This document shows, piece by piece, positions 20,772-32,756 of a DNA stretch of 35,806 bases (within the stretch, counting starts at the first letter, position 1; each line of letters starts with the position of its first letter). The DNA comes from Phaeoceros laevis (Eukaryota > Anthocerotophyta > Anthocerotopsida > Notothyladales), in contig JBNGIQ010009547.1 of the NCBI GenBank assembly GCA_049999765.1, forward strand, positions 369,165-404,970, given 5' to 3'. A program made the translations under genes and the position numbers. The notes under the pieces were generated by a model. The model worked only from the letters and a program-made list of their open reading frames with translations. It did no database searches and had not been told where the DNA came from.

Positions 20772-23700
20772 TCAGCTACGATGATTCGATCTGCTGACAG
20801 ACTTCAGTTTCTTCCGTAGGTTCCTCAACTTTCGTGGCATCTCAGCCTCTTTTCCGTAATACACTTCCAGATTCGTGACTATGGTATCCAAGTCATGATT
20901 GAACTGCTCCACACCATGGTAGTACGCATCCTCTAACCTACCTTTAACCGTCTTCATCGATAGTGGCAGCGGAGTTCTGCTTTGCAGACACCATTCAAAC
21001 CGCTCAGAATGACCACTGCATACAGCTTCAAACGTCGACTGTTCCTCGTTCTAAAGCAGCTTTCAAACAAATCAACACTCAAAACTGTGACAGGTGTGAT
21101 TGAACTCACTTGTTCACAAATTGCGGCTGCCCTGTCAAATCCTCCAGATCCTGCAGCCCAAATTCATCCTGCAAACCAGCAACCAGCCAGATCACGCTGA
21201 TTGAGGATTTGAAGAAGACCAATACTTGCGGAACATGCATTCTACGTGTCACTAGAATTTACCTCGCCTTCCTCTTGATCAGATTCTAGCTTGAGAAGAG
21301 CCTCCAACAACAGAGATCTTATCCTCTCATCCAATTGAGGTCGGGCTTCAAAAGACGTTTGATCACGATCATAAAGCTCCCAAGGGCTATGATTTTCAAC
21401 ATTGTCCCCCTGGCCCATGGATCTATACTGGACCTGATACTTCTCCCATGGACTATTCGGAAAGTCACTGGACTTCGGTTTGATGGCCTTGATTCTACCT
21501 GGCCACCAATCACCATTTCCGTCGTCTGCCCACCAAACATGGCAATGGTCCCTGGTCGCCCATACTCTTCCCATAGCAGTGTCATACCGTTTCCTTTCTA
21601 CAATGAAGTCTGGGCAATTTTTTAAAATAGGTAAATTTACTCTGAACGTATCTCCATAAACCTCAGAGTCTTCATCGATAAACAACAGTAACAGCTGGCA
21701 ATAAGTCCCCCTTGACTTAGGATGCAGTTTGTACTCCAGCTCCTCAACTCGACACATCTCCACAGCACGAATACAGCCATCAAGTGTGTGCCAAGGTCTT
21801 TCAAAATTCGATCCTTCCAAGAATACATCTGGACTCGACATAAATTGCTCGTGTCCCTACAAAAAAAGATGGACAATAACCATGCTTCAAAAACACAAGA
21901 TCTAGGTCAACGTACACTTTACGACAAGTAACTACATTCAATCCAGCGACATTAACTTCAAAGCAATGCTCTTGTAGACTAACATACTGCTGCAGTCTGT
22001 GAGTGTCGAACCACGACTGAGTGAGAACAGAGTTTGCCAAATTTGCTGGAAAGTGAGATGAGTTCCGTAAGGTAAGTACCTGACGAAAATATACCACCTC
22101 ATCCTTGAATTGAGGCACATAGCGGATACCTAGTTCCTTAGTGGACAATAACCAGTCATCCTCTCTTTTGCGCATTTTTTGATTCCTCCCCACCCTGACA
22201 TGTGGCTCACTCAAATAAGCTACGTCATTCGGGTGTTCCTTACCATTGGGGAGTGAAACATTCTGCCCTGCATGCTGCAACCTTGTGCGAGCTGAAGTCC
22301 GCCTTCCGACCCTAGTCTTATCCTCATCAATCCTATCTATATTATGTACACATGATTCCGTATCTACATGTCTCTGATGACTTTGTGGTCGAGTCATGTT
22401 AGCAACAACCAGCCTTCGGCTCTGATCCACCCTGCTTCGTGTCCGTCGTTCAGGTCCCTTGGACATGTGACCTGATCTGGTTCTTTGAATAGAGACATTC
22501 TTCCCAGCTAACATTTGTGTCATCCGTCTTGTCTGCATCATGTTACCTGACTCGCCATTAGTTGCCGTTGCACCTGCAAACTCCATCTGCCTAATACTAT
22601 TAGCAGCCTTCATGCCTGACCCAACCTTTTCGGTTTCCACGGCAATGTGACTGGCATCTGCCAGACTGTGACCATCATGAGGACTGTGCAGGTCATCAGA
22701 GTGCGCATCATCTCCACTTCCTGTGGGGTCCTCGGTAGTGGTCCAGGCCCTTGACCCGTTGCCTTCAAATGACATCCCACATTTGTATTCATCGTCATTT
22801 TCATCTTCTCCATCCTCATATTGTTCATCATCCTGCCCTTCATGCTCTTCATGTTCATCATCCTGCTCATCATGTTCGTCATCCTGCTCATCATGTTCTT
22901 CATCTTGCTCATCCTGGGCCCCTACTGGATCCCCATCCACAGCACTGACATCCTCCACGGCCACTACACTCCTTCGAGATGTCAAAGGACTGTTGCTCTC
23001 ACTTCCTTGTGGACTTCTTTGGTCATCTGCAGTTTTTTGTTCTATGTGCGCACCGGAGTCCTCCATGGCATGACCACTCAAACCTTCTTGAGTATGATCT
23101 CCAATGTCAGGATGAATTCTGTAACTTCCATCTGATGGTGACGTCTTAATCCTGACTCTTAATCCCCTCACACCATTACTAAGTTTTGAATGTTTAGCTA
23201 CATCTGAGTCTGCTGATCCTGGGTTCGGAATCGGCATTGGTGATGCCCTAATAACCGCACTACTTCTGAACTCAGACAAATGGGTACCATTGTCGCAACC
23301 AACAGTGCAACCATTAACATCAAGACTTCCCAGCCCACCTGCACTTTCACGCTTCAAAGTATGATCCCTACACTGTACATCCTGAAGTTGACCATCGTGT
23401 GATTCATCTTCACTTTCTGCAAGCAGTAGGTTTCTAGAGCGCCTACGGATATTTGAGCACGGTAGTACTGTCAGTCCAAGACCACCAGAGGATGGAATTC
23501 CAGAGGGCTCACTTGAGTTTGATGGCGATTGACTGACGCATCTTACACGGCCACCACAAATCTCATCTGCATCAAGGGAGAGATGAGGTTGGCTACAATG
23601 AGAGCCACCATGGTTCCACTCAGGGCTGTCTGCTTGTCTATCATCACCAGACACAGCAAGCTCATCAACCGTACTGGCTGCATCTGTTTCACCAAGTCGT

Positions 23701-26700
23701 ACACGTTTTGCAGCTTTCCCTTTCTTCCACTCCCATTTCCTCTTGTCATCCTGAGCTGAACCACCGTAAACCTCATCCATGTCACAAAGACCTGAACCAA
23801 TCAGAGGGGGAACCCTTTCATTTAAGTCAGTTTGACTGGGAGAGCCACCTTTCGACATGAATGCCTCTTTTGGCTCATCACTGGGTTTGGGATACTTAAC
23901 CACCAGCTTCTTTAGAGGCTTTGAGAATGAACTTGCTGGTTGACTTGTGGTACTCATCTCATTGTTGTCTGAGATGAAAGGATCATTATTTGGGCCATCT
24001 TGACCTTCATGTGCCGGCTTAAATTCTTGATCTGATCCTGCATATTTGTTCTTCAGTTTCAAAACTAACCTTTTCCTGGTGGGCCTCTGAGACCTTGGCC
24101 TTGTAACTCTGCAAAATTCTCCAAATTCAGACATGTTGTGTCTCAGGGTAGCAGCTCGCTCAGTACCCTCGTCCAGTGAGTCGGATTCATCTTGCTGCCT
24201 GCTTGTGGAAGGAACCAGCTTTGTTGAGAGGTCTCCATGAATGCAATCCCGTCCTGCAATCCCTCTTCTTAACGTCCTAAGAGTGCGACCTCCAACATCA
24301 CCAAGGGCCGAGACTTGATCAATATCAAATCCGTCATCAGTGCCATCCTCATGTTCCTCTTCGTCTTCATCCTCATTGTCTCCATCATCATCATGCTTGT
24401 CATCGTCAACGTCATCATCGTTGGGAATATGCTTGAATAGTCGCAGGGCACGCCTTGCAGCTTTTCGTTTTGACCTAGGTGGCAATTCCTCCTTTGATGC
24501 TCCTGTTGATGTTCCTCCACCATTAGATCTGGAGTGCCTTCCTTGTCCAGATCGTCGTTCATAATGTCTTTCATATGGATATTCAACCACCTGGTGACGA
24601 CTCTTTCTCCTGAGCTTCCTCCTACTAATATTGAGTGTATCCTGCAAAAGCACAGGCAGCTTATAAAAAACCTCAATCCTCCGGAACACAAACAATACTT
24701 CACATCAATGCTTACAGAGACGGCACCTCTGCTTTCCGTTTGTTCCGTCTGGTAGAACGTCGCAATTGAACCTCATCTTCAGTATCTCCACCATCCTCCT
24801 CGTTGTCAAGACTTCTCAAACTTTCTCCATCCTCCTGACTCTCTCTATCCTCACTAGCACTGTAATCAGAACCATCTTCGCTACTTGCAACTGGCTCGGG
24901 TTCCCAATCCACAACATCATCTATAAAAACTGGAGGATCTAATGCTCTACTAGCCCTGCGTTCTGGTGTTGTTGCATTGAGGAAAGGTTGACCTGCAACA
25001 CCTTCACCAGCAATGCCGCCGTCGTCTGTCATCCCAACAGCCAGCATTACAGCAGGCCGTTCCCACTCCATGCCTATAGCTCCAAGCCGCAGTTGCTGAT
25101 ACAGGCTTTGATAGGGCTCTGGGTAAGGTATCATGCCTGCATTGGTCAAGAACGACTTCAAATTCTAGTCAGCCTAGACCAGCTTAGCTACTTGCTCTTT
25201 TGTCAGCCATTTGCAAACCCCAAAATACTAATGCTTCCAAAGGCCACCCACTTGCATCGCAAAGGAGGTCTTGTAAGTTTCTTTCTGCTGGAGGCATCTG
25301 TGTTTCCTGTAGTAGGGCAAGAACATGCCAACGACTCAGTGTTTCATGAACCGAATTGAAGGGGTAAACCTCTTTGTTCAGTAGTATGGCAAATATTCAC
25401 CATCCACAAGGCACCTCCACCAACACCGGCCATCAAGATAACTAGCAAGGAGCACTGAAAACGTCAAGCTCTCTCCTCATTTACCTGGTCCAACACATTT
25501 CCGAAGGTGTCCCTTACAAGGGCTCGATAGTCGCCAAGGAAAAACTGACAAGGATGTGCACATAACGTCAACACAGGGACACCCAAAAAATCTCACAAAC
25601 ACGTGTTTTTTCTCAGCACAATAAAACCTAAAGCAACCTGGTCATATTTTGCGTCTTTCCATATCTTTTCCTCATCTCCAATTGCAAAAAGATGCATTTG
25701 TCCAACTTCATCAGATACCACCAGTGAGGTACCATCTCTGTTCCAAAAACAAGAATCGTAAGTATGGTTGTTAAACTACAAAATCAATATCCGACATACC
25801 AGAAGATAGCCTCCCTGAGCAGACAGCAGAAATACAAGGACAATAGTCATAAGCCAATCTTCGTCCTAATCAATCTCGTGAGTTCCTTCAGGGCCTCTTA
25901 CTACAGGGTGTGGTATGAGTCATTGCCAGTAATAGAAACTCACGGAGAAAAATTGCCATCGACAAGCTCCAAATCTCCTGTCACGAACTTGTCAATTTGA
26001 ACCCCATTATGAATCTGAGCATGTCAGGGCCAAAAAAGAATGGTCAGACTTCAAAGTATATCCTCTAAGTCTTTCTTCATCCAACACGATTTTGGCCTGT
26101 TTGTTTCACAATAGGCGAAAGCCACAACTGAAACTGGCAGAAGTGCCTGTAAAACGATGAAAAGGCTGGCAGCCTGAAAGATACTTCAGGTTCTGCTTAC
26201 TAACTACTTAGACAGATGGGCTCCTGAAAAACTACTCACATCCCAGATGATTACAAGGCCATCATATCCTGCGCTCATAGCAATCCTTGGATCAAAGGGG
26301 TGCACATCCAAAACATACGTCTGTAATCAACACAGCAATGTTAGCCCCTATTTTCGTCTAAACTATCAAGGCAGTTAGTTGAAAACTCACACCAACTCAC
26401 CGCTTTAGTGTGCCCAGTGAGGCAATGGACTAATGTACCATCGACAGAATTCCACACACATATGCGGCAATCTGCAGCACACAGCCAATGCAGATCAAAA
26501 AGTTGCCTCAAGGGCAGGTGATGCAATCCATGTTCCTGTCATTGATCTTCCATCACATGGCTTTCGCTGACTGAATATAGCAAAAAAATCACAACAGATT
26601 GGCAATGCACACAGAAGAGTGGTTCCACGTCGTACCCATAATGGCAAGCACAAACCGATTGTCTAGACTCCACACAATCATGTTCACACCACGAGGTATA

Positions 26701-29700
26701 GGCACCCTCTGCCGGGCCCCCCCACCTCTAGATGGTTGAGGAGGCAGTGGAGGATTTGGTACTTTCAAGTGAAAAGTTTTTTTCCAATACTTCACCTCCT
26801 TTCTCTTATGTCCTTCCTTTGTCTTACGGCTACTCTTGTGCTGCAGGATCAACCCAATCCCACACAAGATCAAAAGTTGCACAACACAGCGGCTAGGTAA
26901 GACCAAGCTCCGCCACAGACAACAATGACACAAGAAAGAGGAAGCCCTGGAAGGGAGGGTGAAGCTTACAACTTGTCTACGACGGCGAGGAGTCCAAATT
27001 ATTGCACTGCCATCTCGCGAACATGTGACTATCGCACTAGAAAACCTGTTCAGAAAACCATCAACCAATTACACACAAGTTACTGAGCACTAAGTAGCTG
27101 CACAGTGAATTGCACGTCCATGTTAGTGCTGGACATCAACATGCATGACTATCAGCAGCTCACCATAAAGTCTTAGATGCCAACGGTGGTTCTTCTCTTG
27201 CTTCCTTGAAACTGCTGGCCGTGAGTGTTTTGGCAATTGCTGCACAACCACTTCACAATCCAACCAAATGCATTGAATTAAAAACACCACTTACCGGTTC
27301 ATGCTCGAAAAAGAGACAAATCTAGAAAACAAGAGAGACCTTCATCTGCAGGTGAGCTAGAGCAAGCACATGTACAGTGAGCAGAAAAATCACTTAGGTT
27401 CCTTGTATGCACACCTAAACTGGACATAATTTACTTCATTTGCATGACCCTCCAGTCTGTCAAGCTCATGAAGTGGATTTTCAGTCCAAGCTGCATCCAA
27501 AGTTGGCGACTGCCACACCTACAGATGACGACAAAAGCAACTAAGGTTTGGCAAGCGTGGCTCAGTAGCCTCACTACAAGATTGTGCCAGCAGCTTCACG
27601 GGCTCACATTCACAACTCATCAAGTACAACAAGGCGCAAAGAAATGACATGCTGGTAACAGATAACAAGCATGTATGTACTCACCCTGGCATATTTGTCA
27701 GAACTCCCGGTCACAAAAAGTGACCCATCCCCGTTGAACGCACAGCAAACAAATTGATTTATACCAGGAGCAGTCTGTGGGGGAGTGCTAACAGCTTTTG
27801 AACCTGGGGAGATTGAGAAGTCGTGACTTGTCAAAGGATAAGCAAAGAATAGCAACTGACAACCCCCACAAAGCACCCTTCCTTTAACCAAGGTTTACCT
27901 GTGTCTTTCTCAGGGCGAGGCACATAAAGGCAAAAGGATGAATTGAACACATTCCAGATGCGACAAGTTCCATCATCAGATGACCTGTATGCATTACAGC
28001 AGTAAGGGTGATACTATATAAGCATAAACCCAGCAAGTGCTGGTTGATGTATTGATGCTGCAAATAGCACTGGCCAGTATATCTGAGAAGTACTGACGAG
28101 AGCAAATGGTGCCTAGTACTCTGCTGTGGGCTGAATTGAATCTGCGTGACGGGCTTTTGGTGACCACGCAGAACATTTAGAGGCCGTCCATCCAATGTCC
28201 ACTGGAACAAACAAAAGTCCATCAATTTGAGAAAGCCAATCCCACAAGGGGCCACAACTCAATGTATTAACCTTGTCGCACAACCATACAACCTTGAAAT
28301 GAAACAAGAACTTTCATTCTCAACTTCATCATCAAGCATTTCATGCTTAATGCCAATATGGCCCCTTACCACTCTAATGGTGCAGTCATTCGAAGCTGAG
28401 GCAACCATCGAATTGCAGCTACTGACAGCAAGATCAGTGATATCACCCTGAGGGACAAATATGATTTCACAAGCTACGTCAATTTCAGCATGTACAAATA
28501 CAATGAGCTTCCGCAAAAGCATTTTGAGGCACTGATGTCCCTACCTCATGGCCCCGACAACCACGCAAGCAAAGGCCCGACGTCGCTGACCATATCTTGA
28601 CAAGACGGTCATCTGATCCCGTAATTACAAGTTGCCCTCTCCTGTCAAATATGGCTGGAGTACCCGACATGCAACTCAGTACCAAAAGAAGAAGCAAGCT
28701 CTGTCACACGATCTTATCGAAAGCATAGTTAAAATGCACAAAGGGCACATAAGACAACGGCGTCCAAGGAGGATACAGGACGTACCACAATAGACAGCAT
28801 TCCGATGCCCCAAAATCTTCTTTTGGGCAGTGATCTTACTGACGAGTGTTTTGGGGTCCAGCAGCAAATAATTGGAGGAACACTGAGAAGGGGATCTATG
28901 AGAGCCAGAAAATCCACCAGAGATCTGTCGAAGTGTTAACCCATTCACTTGATTCACTTTCACGCTCCGAGCAGGCCACAGAAATTGTGTCATCCACCTA
29001 GGTGTCTTGACAATGGGTTTGCTTCGTTCAGCTGCCAGGCAGTGAAAGCATGGCACAACACAATTAACAACCAAAAAGCGAACCTTCTGTTACTCACGTC
29101 GACAGGACTGCATAGAAGGTGAGACCAAAGTTGATCACCAATTTGGCGTGTCAGACAAGTACAGGTTCATCCTTTTAGAAATTGGAGCTATACTTACAAT
29201 CAAGAAGAGAGAAAGCACCCTCCCCCACAAGCGTGGGAACATGAGCAGCAAGTTCGATCCTTAAGGGAGACTGCTCTAAACCAGTAGCTGATCTGAAGTT
29301 GTTCAGTAAAAGTTGTTTCAACAACTTGATTAGGTGATCGCCTTCAATGTGAGGATTTCTGCAAAACCAAACAATACAGAGGTTCAGGAGAAGACCAGCT
29401 TACTGATCCAGTCATCGCGGCAATTGCTCGATAACTCGCAATTGGCATATTTATCTGCGCTACATTTATGCCATCACAGCGGCCGTACAAACCTTTCGAC
29501 GAGAGCGGCGTAATTAAGTGGATAAGACAAGCCATCGTCGTTTTCATCCTGATTCACAGATCCCCCAAGCTTAGAGTAGAGGGCATGATATCGCCGGGGC
29601 AAAAGCTTGTGCTGCAGCAGCTCGTTCCAGAGAACCGTGAACGCTTTCTGACAGGGGCCACCGGAAAGAAAATGCATGATCAAGAAGTAGACTTCAGAGA

Positions 29701-29863
29701 GGTCCACGTCCACATCCTCAAGTGCCAAGGCGTTGCCAATGCTGGACGCGCTCGCCCGCCCAGCCGCTTCCCCAGACCGCCCACCCTGCAGCTGCTGGGC
29801 GGGGGGCTGTGGTGCCGACGACGGACCCAAAGGCCCTGCGGGAACGCCTTTGAAAGCGACCAT
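20772..29863 (-). CDS. BRWD: BRWD/PHIP-type WD40-repeat and bromodomain chromatin protein
   Basis: I resolved 23 exons, phase-consistent throughout, giving 2005 aa: 29863-29493, 29358-29198, 29031-28786, 28654-28545, 28447-28370, 28201-28098, 27984-27899, 27803-27685, 27518-27415, 27214-27164, 27045-26970, 26840-26636, 26471-26401, 26320-26240, 26014-25944, 25737-25638, 25544-25485, 25306-25252, 25136-24727, 24641-22080, 21856-21263, 21168-21110 and 21015-20772. Residues about 50-110 match the BRWD N-terminal helical domain (VYFLIMHFLSGGPCQKAF, LLPRRYHAL). WD40 repeats span about 250-690 (GHRNAVYC, VITGSDDRLVKIWS, DDGTCRIWN, CSRDGSAIIW, DCRICVWN). A huge 2562-nt exon encodes an acidic, Ser-rich disordered region. 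A cryptotudor-like domain follows (YVPQFKDEVVYFRQGHEQF ... WWPGRI ... PWELYD). A short C-terminal bromodomain-like segment begins PLPLSMKTVKGRLEDAYYHG. The likely role is nuclear histone-mark reading. The exon 19/20 donor (GTGCCG) is the weakest junction. Confidence 0.92.
22823..22916 (-). repeat. 21-bp tandem coding repeat (acidic Asp/Glu/His/Gln) in the BRWD-like gene
   Basis: On the minus strand the large exon repeats a unit of about seven codons (EHDEQDD-like) four to five times, followed by more acidic residues. It is in frame and forms part of the disordered region. Confidence 0.85.
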
Positions 29864-30640
29864 GGTATGCCTGATGCCCTTATGTGTCTGGAAGGCGACC
29901 CAAGCTCATTCCTCGCTTCGTGGAGATCTTGGTTCCTTATAAGGGATGGCAGATTGCGCGCAAAGATTGAAAGTGCACGAGGCCACGGGAGGTCGCAAAG
30001 GCACGCGGACTGGGCAGACTGGGCATGATGAACCCAGCGCTGGAAGGCGAAAGAGAAAATTCAGCAACAGTAGAGTTGACCGTCCACACCTCTGTACAGA
30101 TCTCCATACGAGCTTCCCAAGCTCCCATCTGTTCCAATTGTCGGCATCGTTCCTGTCCTGACGTGATTGCCAGCTATCTGGTACCCAAGAACTTGTGCCT
30201 ATGGATGCCTATCATGGCCAGGGCCGCCATCTGTCTCTTCAAGATAAAAGCCTGCTCGTACAGCCTCTTCAGCTGAATGCCACCTAGCAAACAGGATCTT
30301 TACCAACGCCAGCCAGGGCAGATGGCCAAATTCAGACATACAAATGCTCCAACAGTTGCACCAACCGTGGCCTGAAATCCCACGCCACAATTGCAGGCCT
30401 CCAGATCACAACTTGAACCTGCTGTGCCACAACCATCCCAGTTGCAGCCGGATCTCGAATCAAGTACTGTGTGGAACCGAGTTCAAGCGCGCCAACCTAA
30501 TGCCCTGCATCTGCTGATTACAAGATTGCCTGGTTCAGGCAGGCTTGCAGCACCTAGGCTGACCGAACCCGGTGCCGGAACCGACTAGGCTCGTAAGGCG
30601 AGACCCTACGGGGTCACCGAACAGAATCCAAACCCCCACG
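29864..30640. promoter_or_regulatory. upstream region of the BRWD-like gene
   Basis: This stretch precedes the ATG at 29863 (minus strand) and must hold the gene's 5' UTR and promoter. No TATA box or other motif stands out. Frames on either strand (29468-30028 +, 30391-30588 +) are shadows or lack protein-like features. Confidence 0.4.
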
Positions 30641-31022
30641 AATCCTGCACTGCGCATACATGGAGACTGCGACCAGCCTGAGGGACCTGCGCTAGAAGCT
30701 GGCCTTTGTGGCGCATGCCCAGGTGAACAGCATGGCAAATCGGATCGACCGTGGCAGAAGAGCTACAACTGCCGCAGCAAGCTGCGGCACCTGGGCGACG
30801 CCGTGAGAAGGTAAGGGGCTGACCAGCACCGGACAGCCGGTGCTACTGCAATGCGAGGGAGCGTCAGGGGAGACCAAAGGTGCCGGCCTCCCTGGAGCTG
30901 CTGGCGTGACGGGACTAGAGGGCTGCCCTTTCCCTGCATGTCCACTGTCGCCCTCTGCCGCGCTCTCTTCGCTATCCGCGCAAACCCCGGCTAGGCTACC
31001 CAACCCGTGTAGGCCCATGTAG
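30641..31022 (+). other. GC-rich block with protein-like frames, possible element remnant
   Basis: The + strand reads KLAFVAHAQVNSMANRIDRG at about 30690-30750. A second frame at 30820-31022 is proline- and glycine-rich and ends ARLPNPCRPM. The two are out of frame with each other. The block is clearly more GC-rich than the AT-rich DNA right of 31022. It might be a decayed gag-like or captured gene piece, but no family was recognised. Confidence 0.25.
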
Positions 31023-32034
31023 TCTATTCAACCAGTAATAGTTCCAATTTTGATCGGAGGTGAATTCCACATTTTGCGCCACACGTTGCCGTTTTCCGAA
31101 TGAAAATTTTTCGTTCCCTCTGGCAGGCCCCTGCAGAAAACGTTTTCCTTTTTTTCCCCTCAGCAGAAAAGCAGTCTTTTTTGTTGAGCTTTTTTAAAGA
31201 GAGCTTATCCTCCACATTAAATATATATACCTTGAAGCCACCATGACTAGACTAGGCTCTCAAGTGGTAGTAGTGTGGAGTAAAGAGTCCGGAAAATTGA
31301 ACCAATTCTTGGTTCAACCAAATCTTGTTGCAAACTAATGTCCCCTGATAGGAGCTCCAGGCTGCCGGTCGAAATACCTAGCGAGGTGTTCAATTCCCAT
31401 GTGGAGTTGACCATAACCATACTACTACTACTACCAAACAAAAAGACTAAGGGGTCGGGTTTCTATCACGTTTCTCTACAATTCCTTAAAGGAGACCATG
31501 CTTCTCGAGCTGACCACCTCTGTATAGCTAGTAGAGGTGTCAATCTTCATGGCAGGTGCCCTATTGTAACCAACTCACTTGTTTACCATGTGTCAAGAAG
31601 GTTTTTCACTCAAACCTAGTCTATTTCTGCTGCATGTTGCCCTTAAATTGAGTTGTAGAGTCAACAATGTTAATCAAGTGAGTAAAAGAGGCCATGGAGC
31701 TTAGTTATGAGCTCTAGCTTGCATAGTATGCAGTTGGAGGCATATAGAAGGTCAAGGCTACGGCAATGTTTTTTTTTGTGAGAAATGGGTGCCTTCGCTT
31801 ATAATTTCTGATTGGTTACATTCTTCCTCTAAAGGGATGTCTAGCAAACTAGGGATTAAGCCCCTACCGGTTCTACCTACCTAGCCTGCTTTAAATGTGA
31901 TGTTACCTGTGTTGAACGCTGATACTATCCTCCCAGCTTGTGGCACCAAGCGACACATGTCTATGAACCAGTGCTACGGTGGCCTTCTCCCGGTGACTAG
32001 TAGCTCGTAGTTCGTAGGTAGTTTTCTTACTACC
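31023..32034. other. AT-richer intergenic DNA, no gene recognised
   Basis: Composition drops abruptly in GC after 31022. There are only short frames without recognisable motifs. A short inverted repeat lies near 31297-31319 (TTGAACCAA ... TTGGTTCAA). Confidence 0.4.
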
Positions 32035-32037
32035 TGT

Positions 32038-32366
32038 TCAAACCTCCTTCATCTCCAGGTGCAGTCGAGCCTCGCAAAGCTTGATCAGCTTGCGCTCGTT
32101 GTGCGCTAAGTGTGCTTTTTGGGCTTCACTGGACGGTGGTGAGGACCTCTGTACTTCCAAGGTGCATACAAGTCGAATGATGTTCCTGTCAGTTTGAGCT
32201 AGGAGCGTCTGCTGTTCAGAGTCATCTCTGAGATTCAGGACCACGCTCTCAACAACTGGCCCTCCAATACCGTAGAAAAAATCCTCCAGAGGTCTTGGAG
32301 ATCAATGTGCTGCGAGGGAGCCCTTTGTACCTCCGATCTGTTGGTTTCATCCACGTCTACTTCCAT
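32038..32366 (-). pseudogene. frameshifted gene fragment, unknown product
   Basis: Two overlapping minus-strand frames look like one broken protein. Frame one runs from ATG 32366 to a TGA at 32235 (MEVDVDETNRSEVQRAPSQH, then LQDLWRIFSTVLEGQ). Frame two covers the region down to TGA at 32038 (ESVVLNLRDDSEQQTLLAQT, then a charged helical stretch ending HLEMKEV). They overlap near 32240-32300, consistent with an indel or an unseen splice. The left frame is helical and coiled-coil-like. It lies directly beside the CACTA-like end at 32373. Confidence 0.35.
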
Positions 32367-32372
32367 ATCATG

Positions 32373-32656
32373 CACAATAAGAAATATGCCATTTTTACAA
32401 CGCGTAGTAAATGGGTTACAACGGTGCTACAACGACGTTGTAAAAATTTGTCGATGTAGCCGCTGTAAAACGTAAATTACCACGGTCATTTTTGTGTTTA
32501 CAACAGACATTGTTACTTGTCCTAACGATTACAGCGCCATAACAACGGCCGATGTTGGTAGTTCTTCAAATTACAACGGCGAAACTGGGAGAACCGGCAA
32601 GAACCGGCTGCTCAAAGAATATTCCTGCAAGGTGCTGGAAATGATCATTTCCAAAT
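32373..32656 (+). mobile_element. probable CACTA (EnSpm) transposon end with subterminal repeats
   Basis: It begins CACAATAAGAAATATGCC, close to the CACTACAAGAAA-type terminal inverted repeat of plant CACTA elements. Dense subterminal copies of TACAACG/ACAACGGC follow on both strands (near 32395, 32417, 32430, 32434 in inverse, 32500, 32542 and 32571), which is also typical. The preceding three bases, ATG, would be the 3-bp target site. The element runs into the assembly gap, and no matching inverted end was found beyond it. Confidence 0.55.
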
Positions 32657-32756
32657 NNNNNNNNNNNNNNNNNNNNNNNNNNNNNNNNNNNNNNNNNNNN
32701 NNNNNNNNNNNNNNNNNNNNNNNNNNNNNNNNNNNNNNNNNNNNNNNNNNNNNNNN
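32657..32756. other. assembly gap of 100 N
   Basis: Exactly 100 Ns, a conventional placeholder for a gap of unknown size. Frames that cross it are meaningless. Confidence 0.99.

Noticed and set aside
20470-20797. Plus-strand frames after MSRA
   Set aside because: They overlap MSRA out of frame or lie in the shared 3' flank, with no protein-like features.
21857-22079. Continuation of the long BRWD-like frame past exon 20
   Set aside because: The family alignment requires RQ followed by GHEQF. GT-AG sites at 22079 and 21857 remove this part as an intron, so the open frame is read-through.
26021-26239. Possible extra exon between the WD40 exons at 26320-26240 and 26014-25944
   Set aside because: Its frame contains stops, and the direct join reads IIWDIHNGVQI, matching the family.
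29098-29107. Possible 10-nt micro-exon in the second intron of the BRWD-like gene
   Set aside because: It has good flanking splice signals, but including it breaks the frame. Direct joining of 29198 to 29031 keeps phase and gives the expected sequence.
30692-31018. 108-aa minus-strand frame in the GC-rich block
   Set aside because: Pro/Ser/Ala-rich low-complexity translation and no motif; GC-rich DNA gives long frames by chance.
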